Below are positions 35,133 through 47,800 of a stretch of DNA of 64,000 bases, one piece after another; positions within the stretch are counted from its first letter, which is position 1; the number at the start of each line of letters is the position of its first letter. The notes under the pieces were generated by a model. The model was not told the DNA's origin. It searched no databases and worked only from the letters and a program-made list of their open reading frames with translations. A program made the translations under genes and the position numbers. The DNA comes from Liolophura sinensis (lineage: Eukaryota; Mollusca; Polyplacophora; Chitonida; Chitonidae), in NCBI RefSeq assembly GCF_032854445.1, contig NC_088302.1, positions 27,307,080-27,371,079 on the forward strand. Reading direction: 5' to 3'.

Positions 35133-38100
35133 GTATATTCCTGCATTCCTCCGTGATGATGGTAACAACATACAATGCAGCTGTTGTTGTACAAGTTTGA
35201 AGTTCTAAAACTTTCATTTCTAAAACTTCAACCTAAGCAGTGAAGTCAATGAATTTTTGGCAGCTGTAAAGGTTGATATCTTTGTTAGTGGCTGACCCTC
35301 TGCTTACATGTGCGTTAATTGTCATATCTCATGCAGACTTCCTCTCCGGCTGTGCATGGGAAGGTCTGCAACAACCTGCGTATAGTCGTGGATTTCCCGA
35401 GAGCTCTGCCCGGTTTCTTCCCAACATAATGTTGGCTGCTGTCGTATAAGTGAAATATTCTTCAGTATGGCGTAAAACACCAATCAAATAAATAAATAAA
35501 CCATTGTCATACAAGCCATGTCGATATTTCAGGAATCTCTCCAGTTCACGCAGGTTGAGATGAGACAGGGTGGTTGGGCTCACAAACAAACATGGCTAAA
35601 AGGTGTGATTTTGTGGCAGCTGCTAACAGTCTAGGCTGACAAACTCAGCTATGCGAAATGTGTATTCAGTCTAGCAGGTACCGCAAAATCTCGACGTCTG
35701 CCTATGCTAGGTGTGTGAGACCCCCCACCCTGTCTCGTCCATATCTGCGGGACCTGGGAAATGCCAACTCGGCTTATTGTTAAAAGCAGATTCTGCTGTC
35801 ACTTAAACTCCCCAAATTTGCAGACATCTCTGCTTATAGATGGTTTGTAATAGCAGCCGTCTTAGACGCAAGTATGCTGGGCGTTGTATGCCCTCACCAG
35901 CCAAGGGGCCTCTGCCCAGCTTATGACACCTCTAATATCAGACACCCAGTGGGCAATACTTAATCCTACTTCGGGGGCCTCTGTTGCTCAGCTCGTTAGC
36001 GTGCTAACACAGTGTAATGGTCCAGGAGCCTCTCACCAATGGAATCGCTGTGAGTTCAAGTTTAGCTCATGCTGGCTTTCGTACGTGGGAAGGCCTTCCA
36101 GCTGCCTGCAGATGCTTGTGGGTTTCCTTTGGGCCCTGCCCGGTTTCCTCCCACCAAAATGCTGGCGGGCGTTGAATAAGTGAAATAGTACGGCATAAAA
36201 CACCAATCAAATAAATAAATAAATCAACCCTACATCAAAGATGGCTGTCATTGCAAACCACGTATAGGATGTCCTTGGAGACCTGTAGCCCTAGGTGGTT
36301 ATTTCAACTACTCTCTATATAGTGGAGTGGAATATTGTAGCCACAATGGCAACTTACAGTAAACCATACTGTAACTGTCCATTATAATCGTAGTTCGAGT
36401 ACGCTGACTGTTGGTCGAGGAATATTCGGATACTCCATATTCGTGGCTGCTCAACCACAGAGTCAAGCAAGTATTTCTCATTGGTGTGGCACGGGTAGTG
36501 GCGCCAGTAACCACTCTTTTTACCTCTAGCTGCTTAAATCCACGTCGTAACATCTCCCCTTTCATTTGGCACGCATATTTTTTTGGTTCAAATCCAATAA
36601 GGTATTGATTTATGTGTAAAATGCCTCCAGGATGACCTACCGTCGTGTTTTCCAGACGGCTGCCATTTGCCTGGTAGTTTGACAGGTTCACATGAACACA
36701 TGAATCATCAATATCAGTTGAACTCCTGGAGTAATTCATAGTTAACTTCATTTAAGATATTGCAAAATTATTATACCATAAATAACCCAGTTCCAACAAA
36801 ATTAAAACAGTGGTTATTGGGTCCGCCACGCGTGTCACACCATTGAGACAAACTTGCTTGATTCTGACTGTGATTGAGCAGCCACGAATATGGCATATCC
36901 GCATATTTCTCAACGAACAGTCAGTGTACTCGGTTTATTGTAAATGATGTCTGCAGTCTAAAACAGGCATCACCTGTGGCTCTTATCTCTCAGCTTGCCA
37001 GGACATGCAACATCCCAGGTATATTCCACTCTGTAAGGGCACACCAGCCCCGAAATCATGAGAGGGTCACCACTGAAGCAGCAGCCATTTTACCTTCGAC
37101 ACAGTAATGGGTCTTGAAAAATTATGGTCACCGAATGATGCGTGCGTGTTACAACCTTGAAAAGACAAGCCTAATGGTGGACTTATTTTGAAAAAGGTTG
37201 CAGTGTCATGAATATGAGTGGAATATACAGGTGCCTGGGATGTTGCTTGTGCAGGTGAGCTTAGAGTTAAGTATTATTTATTTATTTATTTATTTGAGTG
37301 GTGTTTTACGCCGTACTCAAGAATATTTCACGTAAACGACGGCGGCCAGCATTATGGTGGGTGGAAACCGGGCAGAGCCCGGGGGAAACCCACGACTATC
37401 CGCAGGTTGCTGCCAGACCTCCCACTTACGGCCGGAGAGGAAGCCAGCATGAGCTGGACTTGCTAGGGTTAAGAGCCATAGATGACACATGTTTTGAACT
37501 GTAGACATGACTTAGAAAGGAGTTGACTGTTTTAGTGAAAGAGAAGCTACAATGAAGTGCAACAGAATAATCAATAAAAAGGCAAATGTTTGGTGCTAGG
37601 TTTTATTTAACCTTAATATCAAAATGGAAGTCAATTTTAGCTTGAATGGGCATGGCTTATGTAATATCCAGCATCGGTGTCCAGTAACAGGGAAAAGACT
37701 TGTGATGTTATAAAGGTAAATGTTAAGGGTGGTACCTCTAAAAGTAGTGCTGGTGTTGAGCTCAACTGTTGCATATGTATTAAATACACACAAATGCGAG
37801 GAAAATGTTCCATTATTGATCGATCGAGGACATATGTACATTACACAGTCGTTCATCAGGTGCATTCAATTTAACACCGGCGCAGATAGCACAGTTGGTA
37901 GAGCGTCCGCTTCGGGACCAGTAAATCCAGGATCAATCCTTGATCGAGTCACACCTAAGACTTAAAAAGAGGAAGTTTGTAACTTCCTCGCTTGGCGTTC
38001 AGCATGAAGGGGATAGTGCAACGACTGGTTGACCCGTATCAGTATAATGGCTCGGGCGGGGCGGCTTACTTGCCTTCGGTAAGTTGTCTCAGTGAAGCAG

Positions 38101-38863
38101 CACTAAATAAAAGAGCAGTGGAAATCCGTCCTGCAACAAGGAGGCACATTACACTTACATGCACCCTAAGGATTCCTTCGTCGTCATATGACTGAAAAAT
38201 TGTTGAGTACGACATTAAACCCCAAGCACTCACTCACTCACATTTAACAAAAAAGCTTTTTCTCGTATGTAATCTTACCAGTGATCAATACCCTTAGTAA
38301 GTGTGCAATACATGGTGAACAATAATATACAGTTGTCTTATTCTCTTGTTTTTAGCTGAAACATTTGGCATTTGGTCAACCGGTATCCAAACAGAAGCAA
38401 GGTGCAGGGTCGAAAAAAAACAAAGAAGACAGCAAGGATCAATGGGAAGAATGGAAGAAACTGGATACTGAGGTGACTAAAACTTTAAGGCATTTGTGTC
38501 TGCCAATCCATGTAATTTGTTTCACAAACCAAGCTGCAGTCTTTTACATGAATTTCAGAAGCTGTATACCACAATATTAAGACTACAGCGATACTGAGTT
38601 ACAGGTAGCCACTGTGAGTTCTGTGACTTGGGTTATGTGAATGGATATATGTTCTGATAGATGTGTGTTCAATTTTTATCCAAATTGTTATCAGATGCTT
38701 CTGTTGTATAAGATTGGGGAAATTTTCTTTGTGAAATAATAAATGAAGTACTCTCAAAATAAATCTGTACAATAACCCATTGTAAAGCTTCACAGAAATG
38801 TTTTTAGAACATTGTGAAGTCATATGTGTTTCTGTCATTCAAGGTTTAAAAAAAAAAAATATA

Positions 38864-38894
<31 letters not shown>

Positions 38895-41800
38895 GCATTT
38901 TTGTGATGTAGTTGACTGTCAGATAAATGAATCAAGATGTGACAATGTTTCTTTAGCCACCTAAGGTCTATTCGTCAGTTGGTTGTCATTTAGCCGACTA
39001 CTGTATGTAGGCTAGGAAAAAATTGGCTAGGCCATTTCGCAAAAGAAAAACCTGTCTGAAGGTTAGTAGGCTTACTATAGCCCTCAGTGTGACTGCTCTG
39101 CACCAGCCTGATTAGTTGAATCAGTGCGAATAATTGCTAAATGATATCTATATGTATGATTATAAATATATAAAATTGGTATATGTAAATAACAGAAAAA
39201 GGTGATAAATTCTCATTTTGTTCGTTTTGGACACATTTTCTTCTTTCAGAGGCATTTAGGAATTGGATGGTATAGATTGACAGAGGCATTACTTATGGAT
39301 AACAATTCCTGGATTTATTGTGTTGTTGGTGACGTTTCGATGTAGGTTCTTACATCGTTATCAAACCATATGAACATACAGAGATACAAGACAACATATA
39401 TACAGTAAAAGAGTGAGGTGGTGTCAACAACAGGCAACAATGTAACATAGATAGTAACTTTTCAGGGTAAAGGCTTCAGGGTTTAAGGCGGTCACTGTCT
39501 AATCTGATGAGGTCATTGTAGGCGCTCGGTGGGTGGTACCCGCCTGTCTCGGTTAAGCTGTGGATTGTGTCGTCGGATCATGATGGCTTCCAGCAGTTTT
39601 CTTCTTTTATAGTCTGACTGGTTGTTTTGTAGGGTATGAACTGTGCTCCATTGGAGATAGTGTTCTGGATGGCTCTGATGTGGTCACTGAGGGCTGATTT
39701 TCATCTAATTTTTCTACCGAGGCCTTGTGCTCTGCAATTCTGATATTGAGTGGTCTACCGGTTGGACACATGGTCTACCGGTTGGACGCATTTTGTCAAC
39801 CAAGGGCAATAACTCTCACAACAACAAGCGAAACAACAACAACGCATGCGTTTCGGTTTTGAGCTTTAAAAAATTGTTGTGTGCTTTAAAAAATTGTTGT
39901 GTGCTGTAAGAAGGTGATTTACTCCTATTCTTTTGGAATCAATAAATAAACTTTAAAAATGGGACATGTAACAGTTTTAAAGTGAACTTTGCTGTCTCTT
40001 TGCCACCTCCGAGCTGTCTGGGGATTTTGGGTTAACTTCAAAATCTAAGACAAAAAGCTACAGCCGATAGCCAAGACTTTGTGAAAGAGGTTAGGCACAA
40101 TTGCTAGTCGGCTAACTGAGTTAGACATGTAAGCTTAGCCTTTAGACTTTTTGGGAAACTGGCCCCAGAACACTAGGAAGTTATGTATCCAAAGACATCT
40201 ATGGCCGGCCCAATTATAGAGCTAGGTGTTCAAATTTTGGTGAAGTATACAGTTGCTGTGCTCTACTTACAGCTGTGCATGTATGTAATTTAGTAATGCT
40301 TGGGTTTTTATCTCGTACATATAGGGCCTCCTTATCATCGCTATGATATGGCTGAAATATTGCTGGTGTGGTGTTAAACCATGGTCATTCGTTGATTCAA
40401 GTTAACAATTTTTGGCTCACCTGTGTGAAGTAAGGAGACGTATTGTGAGAGGGGGGAAAAGAGTCAGTGTTGGTGTCCAGTTAAACCTTGTTTTTTATTA
40501 GCTTTTTGTATAATGGGCTGTTATACATGGATTGAATGTCAAGCTTTTATTTAGCTCCCCAGACTAGGGTATGGTGTGTACATGTGTCTGTAAATACTCG
40601 AATGGATGGTTAAAGAATACATGAACATGTTCTAGGACGGTTGAAGAAAATTATGCTTGAATTTTTTTTTCTGCAATTTCATTTTTGAGGTATTTTATTA
40701 CATCTGTTAGTTGCCCCTCAGTTATGCATATTTTCCGTCAGTTGTCAGATTTTTTTTTTGAAATTATGTCATCGTTGATCTTGCTTGAGCATGGCAAACA
40801 CCCTCCGAAGTGCCCTGAGCCCATTGTACTGTGGTCACTAAGGTGATGAACTGATTAGTCGGCAACATTTTGTTTCCGCTGAGATTTTCTTAGTTCAAGC
40901 AACCAACACATGCATTCATAGATACATATATTTCCCTACCTCCAGAGAAGATTCTTTGTGTCAACATTAGTTTTTCCAAAAAGAGTGGGATGGTTTCTGG
41001 CATTGGCTTCTTAATATTTCCACATGATATTGTGATATTTCGACAAGAATTGAAAAAGAAAATAAAACGATCCAACCTTCCCTGAAGTACCGGATCAGAA
41101 TGCTCTGAGCCGTCACTATCAAACTCCTCCATTAAATAGTAGATTCTTGGTTCAAACTAATACGGTGGTATTCTAAATGACATGTCTTCCATGGTTTATA
41201 AATTTAAATTTGGTCTCCGTTCACATGGTTTGATATATCGGCTGGCTGCTAGCCTTGTATGCATTTATACACAGAGGCAAGGTGAAATGTGCTCAGACTT
41301 GCATGACTTTGCCTGGCCTGCTTAGCGGCCCGAAACCCCACCCTATCCCCACCCTGCAGAGTTATTTTTTTAACAGGAATCAATGTTGACATCACCACTG
41401 CAAGGTAATTAATTTCTGGACCGACTCCTGGGACTTTAAGAGAACTAAACTTTAAAGCTCTTTTAACTCCCAAAAGGGAAGGTTGAAATTTTTTTTTTGT
41501 ATCATGACATCTTTTTGTAAGCATGGATTCACTGTGTGTGCTAAATTCTGCTACAGTTTTGTATATGGAAAGCCCTGCAGTTTAAAACATGCCATGTGCA
41601 TAAAGGCAGTGGGTAGTCATGCTTAATCTTCCAGAGTTTCTCCCAAATTCCAATTAATCACAAAATAACGATGCTAAAACGAAAATGTACTAAAATTATG
41701 ACTAATGTACTAAATTATGATTAAATTGAGAAAAACACGAACTGTTGGTGATAGGAGAATTGACGAGCATAGCATAGTTCAGTGAAGCGTGAGCTTGTTT

Positions 41801-44800
41801 ATTACATTCTTGAACTGTCAGTGTAATCCCCTGACCACCCATGATTGCTCTATCTAGGCGCTCAGTCAGTATCAATGCAAAGAATCCTGGAATGCACTTT
41901 CCGAGTCCTAGGGCAAAACTTTAAGTCATTTACCGAAAGTATGACATTATACACTAAGCATACATACATGCATTTCTTAGAGGTTTTCATATAAATTTAG
42001 TAAGGCAGCCAAGTCGTGTGACATATGGCAACACCTTTTTTTGATATGTACTACTTCAGACCATAGCAAGCATCGCATAAAGTTTCAGCAGATTTGGTAT
42101 GGTGGTTTTCTCTGTAGCTGGTGTACAAAATTATGTTTAATAATCCTGAAAATTTCAAATGAGTATTGCACATAGTGCAGAGAGGTTATTCAAGCACACA
42201 GCGGTTAGAGAAAACTCGAGGACCTGATAGTAGAGTAAACCTTCACCATGGACCCAGAATTCCTGGTCAGAAATGTTAAATACTTATGGCATGTTTTTGC
42301 GAATATGTGCAAAAACCTTTGGTGAAATGTGCTTTAAAACTGCCTTTTGTTTTTTCTAGTTTACAGCTGATGCGTTTGAGAAGGATCTACAGCAGGCGCT
42401 ATTATCCAGTAAGCTGGAATATGAACAACAGTCACAGGTATTGTATATTCTCTGCAATACAATGTTTTGTTTGGTCTGTGCATAAGTGAATGGTTACCCA
42501 CACAACCAAGCTCAAGGATGACGAAAATGTAGGCTGTAGTCACATATACTTAATTTTACTCCTACAACAATACCTAAAGAGCGTTGGTTTATGCATACCA
42601 TGTTTCTGCTTTTTTTGTTGTGTCTGTGGAACGTTTTATTATTATATACACTTTTAGCAGACATGGAAAATAACTGAAGAATTACCCTGTGTAAACGTAA
42701 CACCTCCACCGTGTCCACGTAAAAAGTTTAGAAAGAGCTGTCGAAGCAGTGTGTGTATGTGTGGATAGTGTTTAAAAAAGGTAAGGAGATGTTAGCAGGA
42801 TGTCTTAAAGATGAACCAATGGATGAGATCTAGATGGACATGTTTAGTACCTTATGTAGCCACACTTTACAGTACCAATCTTCAATAAAAACCTCTATAG
42901 TCAAATCAGACAAATTTACCATAGATAACAATTTTTAAACAAAACACAGTTTAATATGACACCAAAGGGAAAAGAGAGCCAAAGGAGCAGTTAGGTAGTA
43001 GAAAAACCCGCACCTGATTGGTCAGAACTGATAAGATTACGGCACTTTCATTTGTCTCTCAGTGTGCGCAATAGTGCTTACTTTTAACTGTGGTGATCGT
43101 GATATCTCTTGGGCTACATGTAAATGTACCTCACTAAGACAAAAAGGTATGCAATTTAAACTTCCTGTGGGACACTTTATCAATGTATGTACAGATTTGG
43201 TTTAGTGTTGTCTTCTCTTTTAAGGCAAATCCAGCACTAGTGAAGCTCACAACGTTTATGTACATGTAAGGTGGCCAACTTTGAGGTTTCGAAGATTGTA
43301 TGGGCCTTCCGACACAGAATTTCCATGGGAACTCCCTTTATAAAGGAGAATGTTTTCCACAGGTTGATTTATCAATTATCTGCTATTAGCTACTATAACG
43401 AAAATTCATCAATCAATCATGCACACGCTGATGTTATCCACTAACAAATCAGTGACACTATGGTTCGAGTGACATAGAATTAAGGAGAGATTTTAGTTTA
43501 AGGATAGAGGATAAGGAGTGATTTACGGAAATTAGGAAAGACACATCAAGAAATCACACTGCTGTCACAACATATGCTGTTATTTTTAACTTACTAATAT
43601 TGATAAGTTGAAATAACAACAGTGTGATCTCTTGCGTCTGATTAATTGCCGTGAGCACTTGTGAATAACATAGTAGACATCTATCGTCATTAAGTTCACG
43701 GTAACCAGTGCAGACAAGGTAAACATCTTGAAAAAAAAACGTTAAGGAGTATAGTAATTTTTCAAAGTTACGGCACATTGGTCAGAAATGTCTTACCTAC
43801 GACTGTTATCCAGCTAGACATCTGAAAAAAAGGCAAAGCTATTTACAGATTTTGTCCAGGGCTCCTGGCTAAAGTATGGTGTGTAAATGTACATCCTCAG
43901 GTGTATGTTTTTTAGTTCCGGTATAATGGGCACTCATACATGGATTAAAAGTTAAGCTTTTTTTGTTTTTTTTGAGATCCAACGTACAGCCATAGACTGT
44001 TATGTTTTTTTTTACTTTTGTTTGTGGTCTCATTTTTGAATGTGTCATTGATTGTGTGTACATCTGCATAGGGCCTACTGATAGAAAGTTGAACATTTTT
44101 TACTGGTTTTAGTTTTATTGGCTTTGTGAATGTATTAATCTTTTTGATTGATAGGTTTTCAATATATAAATAAATTATATAAATTTACCTGTTAGGTAAA
44201 GTTCATTTTTTTTTTCCTATTGTAAACTTCTGTGATCTTCATGCCGGGCTACATTTTCTTGTACACAAGGTATCTGTGACTATTTTTAGCTCATGTTCTA
44301 CCCTTAGCCTTTGCTTTGGCATCCAGTAAGAGGGCAAACAATGTCAAATAAAAATGTTAGGGATGGTATCTTAAAAGGTGTTACCAGTATTGAAATCAGG
44401 TTTGCACACATGTATAACACAAGGGGGATATTCCATTAAATTACTGAATTCTTGACTTAGTGTATTGTGTATTAGAATCAAAGTTAGACACAATGTTAGA
44501 GGTGGTATCTCAAAAAGTACAGCTTGTATTGGCTCAAAGTTTTACATGCATATAAAGGATAATGAAAGAAGGGGGCGATTCCATCGCTGGTGCTCTGTGT
44601 GCATATTAATTACCAAAATTACCAAATTCAAGATTTCAGTTCTTTATGCATCGAGGTAAAGTTTTGCATTCATATTTCTCCTACAGGCAAGCTGTATCTA
44701 ATTTTTGTTTAGATTTATATACTTTGCCAGGTTTGTCTATTTCTTGTAATCAAGAAAACTTTCATGTTGGAATACAATTTGTGTGCACAGGCCTACCTAC

Positions 44801-47800
44801 ATATAGAAGAACAAGAAGGGTATTGATCTTCATCTGGTAATTGTACCAGATTTGTCATCATTTTGCTGTTTTGTGGACTGACTTTGTTCTCTGTAAACAC
44901 TGATTTTCTGTATTCATTTATGTGATTGGTGTTTTACTCCGTACGCACGAACATTACACTTATCGACGATGGCCAGCATTGTGGTAGGAGGAAAGTGAGC
45001 AAATCCCCTGGGAAATCCACGCCATCCACAGGTTGCGGAGAGACCTGCCTACGTATGGCCACGAGAGCAACTAGCAACAGCTGGACTTGAACTCGCAGTG
45101 ACTGCGTTGGTTACTGGGTTCAGATTTCTGTAAGCCTTTCAAGTAGGACTACGGTTTTATATGCCTATCTAGAGAAGCTTATTGTCTCTTTATCTGCTTC
45201 ACCAGATTTATGGATCTTCAAAGGTTATCTTATCTTCTGTTTTCCTTTTCTCTGGTATACACATTATCTGTAGAAAGCTTTCCACATCTATATTACTATA
45301 CTAGGAGCCTATGACACTGGCTGATGCTTGTGCCTTCCTATACTGTGACAGAATGTTTAAAACATCCACATAGACAGTGACTGTTGTCAGCTGAGTATTT
45401 GCTCAAACAGTCATAGAATTGGAATGGAAACTCATGGTACATGGATAACCAACTTAGGTAGCCAACTGTGGGTAACGATTTGCCCAACAAAGACCACCCC
45501 AGCTTTTTTTACTGCAATAACTATATATGCTCAGCCATTCTTGGGGTTGCAGTTGTCACCCATAGCTCACAGATTACCAGACGCAGTTGGCATACAAACA
45601 CAGCTGCCCACAATGGCATGTGTTACCAGTGCTGCAACAGTTTACAACTGTATAACATACAGTCATATTTGTGACAGTGTAACAATTTTGGGTTTTAATG
45701 ATTTAAGATCTCAGCACTATTGAATTAGGTAATAATGTCATTCAACTTCATTTTGGTTAGAGGTCAGTACTTGAATGTATCATGTACCTAGCTCACTTGA
45801 ACATTATGCTGTTACTTTGGCTTGCTCTCTGGGTGTATAAGGGAAGGCCAGCAGCAACCTGCGGATGGTCGTGGGTTTCCCCTGCTCAGTTTCCTTCCAC
45901 CATAATGCCGGCCGTCGTTGTATAAGTGAAATATTATTGAGTACGGCGTAAAACACCAATCAAATCAAATCAAATACAAGTTACTCTGAAGAAGAGCCGG
46001 ATCATAGCAAATTTATGATTTCTCTTATTGTGATTGGCCATTCATCTATGTGTAATATGTGCTTAATGTACATGAATACATTAAGCACATATTGTAATTA
46101 GTAGAATTGTGAAACTTACAGGTTTCACACTTGGGTGTAATTCAATATGTACGACCATCCTTAAAACATTCATTTTTGGTAGGTAACACAATCCTGTCCG
46201 AAAACAATGGGATCGATAAGTAGGGAATTCTTTTTATTTTGGCTAGTGTGAAAAAGGTAATGTTTCAAATAGTCAAAATTGAGAGAAAATTATTATGAAA
46301 TCATGAGACTAGACTGATTTGGCCCTTTTTGAGAAGTCAGTATAGTTACCCCAAATGAACATATTTTTAAATGTGGCCTGATCCTCTAAATATACTTTAC
46401 TATTTACGGTATTATGGTATTTACAGCATTTTCCACTGTGGCTGAGGGAGAGCGCATGCCAGCATGGTACAATTACACAGGGGCTTATCACCCACGCTGT
46501 GTTTCCTCTCCGGCCATACATGGGAAAGTCTGTCAGCAGGTGGTCATGGGTTTCCCTCGGGGTCTGCCCTGTTTCCTCCCGTCAAAAAGTGGCCGCTGTT
46601 GTATAGGTGAAATGCTGTTGAGTACAGCGTAAAGCACCAATCAAATAAATAAATACTGTGGTATATGCATGTTTTGTTTGAATATGCATGATGTACGATA
46701 CATATATGATTATGAAATCAGGGTTAGGGGTCATTAAAACATGTAATATCGTTGAATAAGGATACTAACATTCAGACATGAAATGCTGATTAAATTGTTT
46801 AAAATACGGATGATCCTACAGTTGGTTTTGAAAATGCTTATCCTGCTCAGCAAGAAAAGTGGTAAAATGAAGCTTCAGACATTGTAGTATTACTGAAGAA
46901 TTTTTTCCATGTCCTGTCTGAGACAACAGTGGAAGTGGATAAATAGACCAAACCTATATGATTATTTTCCAACATTCATTTTTCATGCATTTCTACTTTT
47001 ACCATGGGTTTAAATTTAAATTTTTCTCTCATATGATCATCATCTTCATTACTTCCTAGGGCAAGAAAAAACAGCCTATGAACGGAACTGTGAAAGCCAA
47101 TGGTGATGAAAAAGAGGAAAAGAAGAAGAAAAACAAAAGCAAGCCAGTCCCGATGACCCTCGAACAGTTTAATCAGTTAGAAACCGCTCAAATCAAATCT
47201 CTCAACAGTGATGGTAAAGATGCCTGCCTTCTTTGTCTTGAATTTGATTTATCTAGAATTGTAAAATCTTTCTCCAGGTACATTTTCTAATTTATGATAA
47301 CACATTGGTAACATAAGCTTGTACCATACAGTTACAGTACAACCATGATCGCATTCCTCTCTTAGTCATGGTCCTTGTAGGCCTACATGAATAATTGTAC
47401 AAGTTTCAAACTTCGATCACATTTTTCCAATTTCATATAATCAGCTAAAAAAATTTTTACAGAGGATATAGAGCACTAAAACTCATTCATTGTTCATTCC
47501 CAAAACATAATGGAATTACCAGATAGCCTACATGTAGATATGCCAAACATAATTATACAGACAGCACCAGTAGGCCTATACATGTACAGCACTAAAACTC
47601 ATTCATTGTTTATTCCCAAAATGTAATGGAATTACCAGATAGCCTAGATGTAGATATGCCAAACATAGTACAGCACCAGTAGGCCTATACATGTACAGCA
47701 CTAAAACTCATTCATTGTTCATTCCCAAAATTAAATGGAATTACCAGATACCCTACATGTAGATATGCAAACATAATTATAGACAGCACCAGTAGGCCTA

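Larger units (their letters stand above)
35133..38355 (+). other. GKAP1 intron 1
   Basis: Dense in mobile DNA: three SINE A copies, a full SINE B, the 36398 foldback and a family C unit. Confidence 0.6.
38473..42359 (+). other. GKAP1 intron 2
   Basis: Holds a (TA)n microsatellite, the Penelope-like fragment and a SINE B-like scrap. Nothing recognised in 40390-42359. Confidence 0.55.
42438..47059 (+). other. GKAP1 intron 3
   Basis: Holds a family C repeat, three SINE A copies and the 46054 hairpin. 42438-44330 has no supported feature. Confidence 0.55.

Noticed and set aside
37877-37950. Possible tRNA gene
   Set aside because: A/B-box-like sequences belong to a SINE B head; the acceptor stem does not close and the SINE body follows.
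41249-41524. 91-codon minus-strand ORF
   Set aside because: No splice context, domain or conserved motif recognised; expected by chance in intron.
43554-43778. Minus-strand ORF with YRELND, like a reverse transcriptase motif
   Set aside because: Only a few residues fit; no catalytic YxDD block or other domain nearby.
45424-45723. 99-codon plus-strand ORF
   Set aside because: Low-complexity Thr/Ala composition with no homology I recognise; within an intron.
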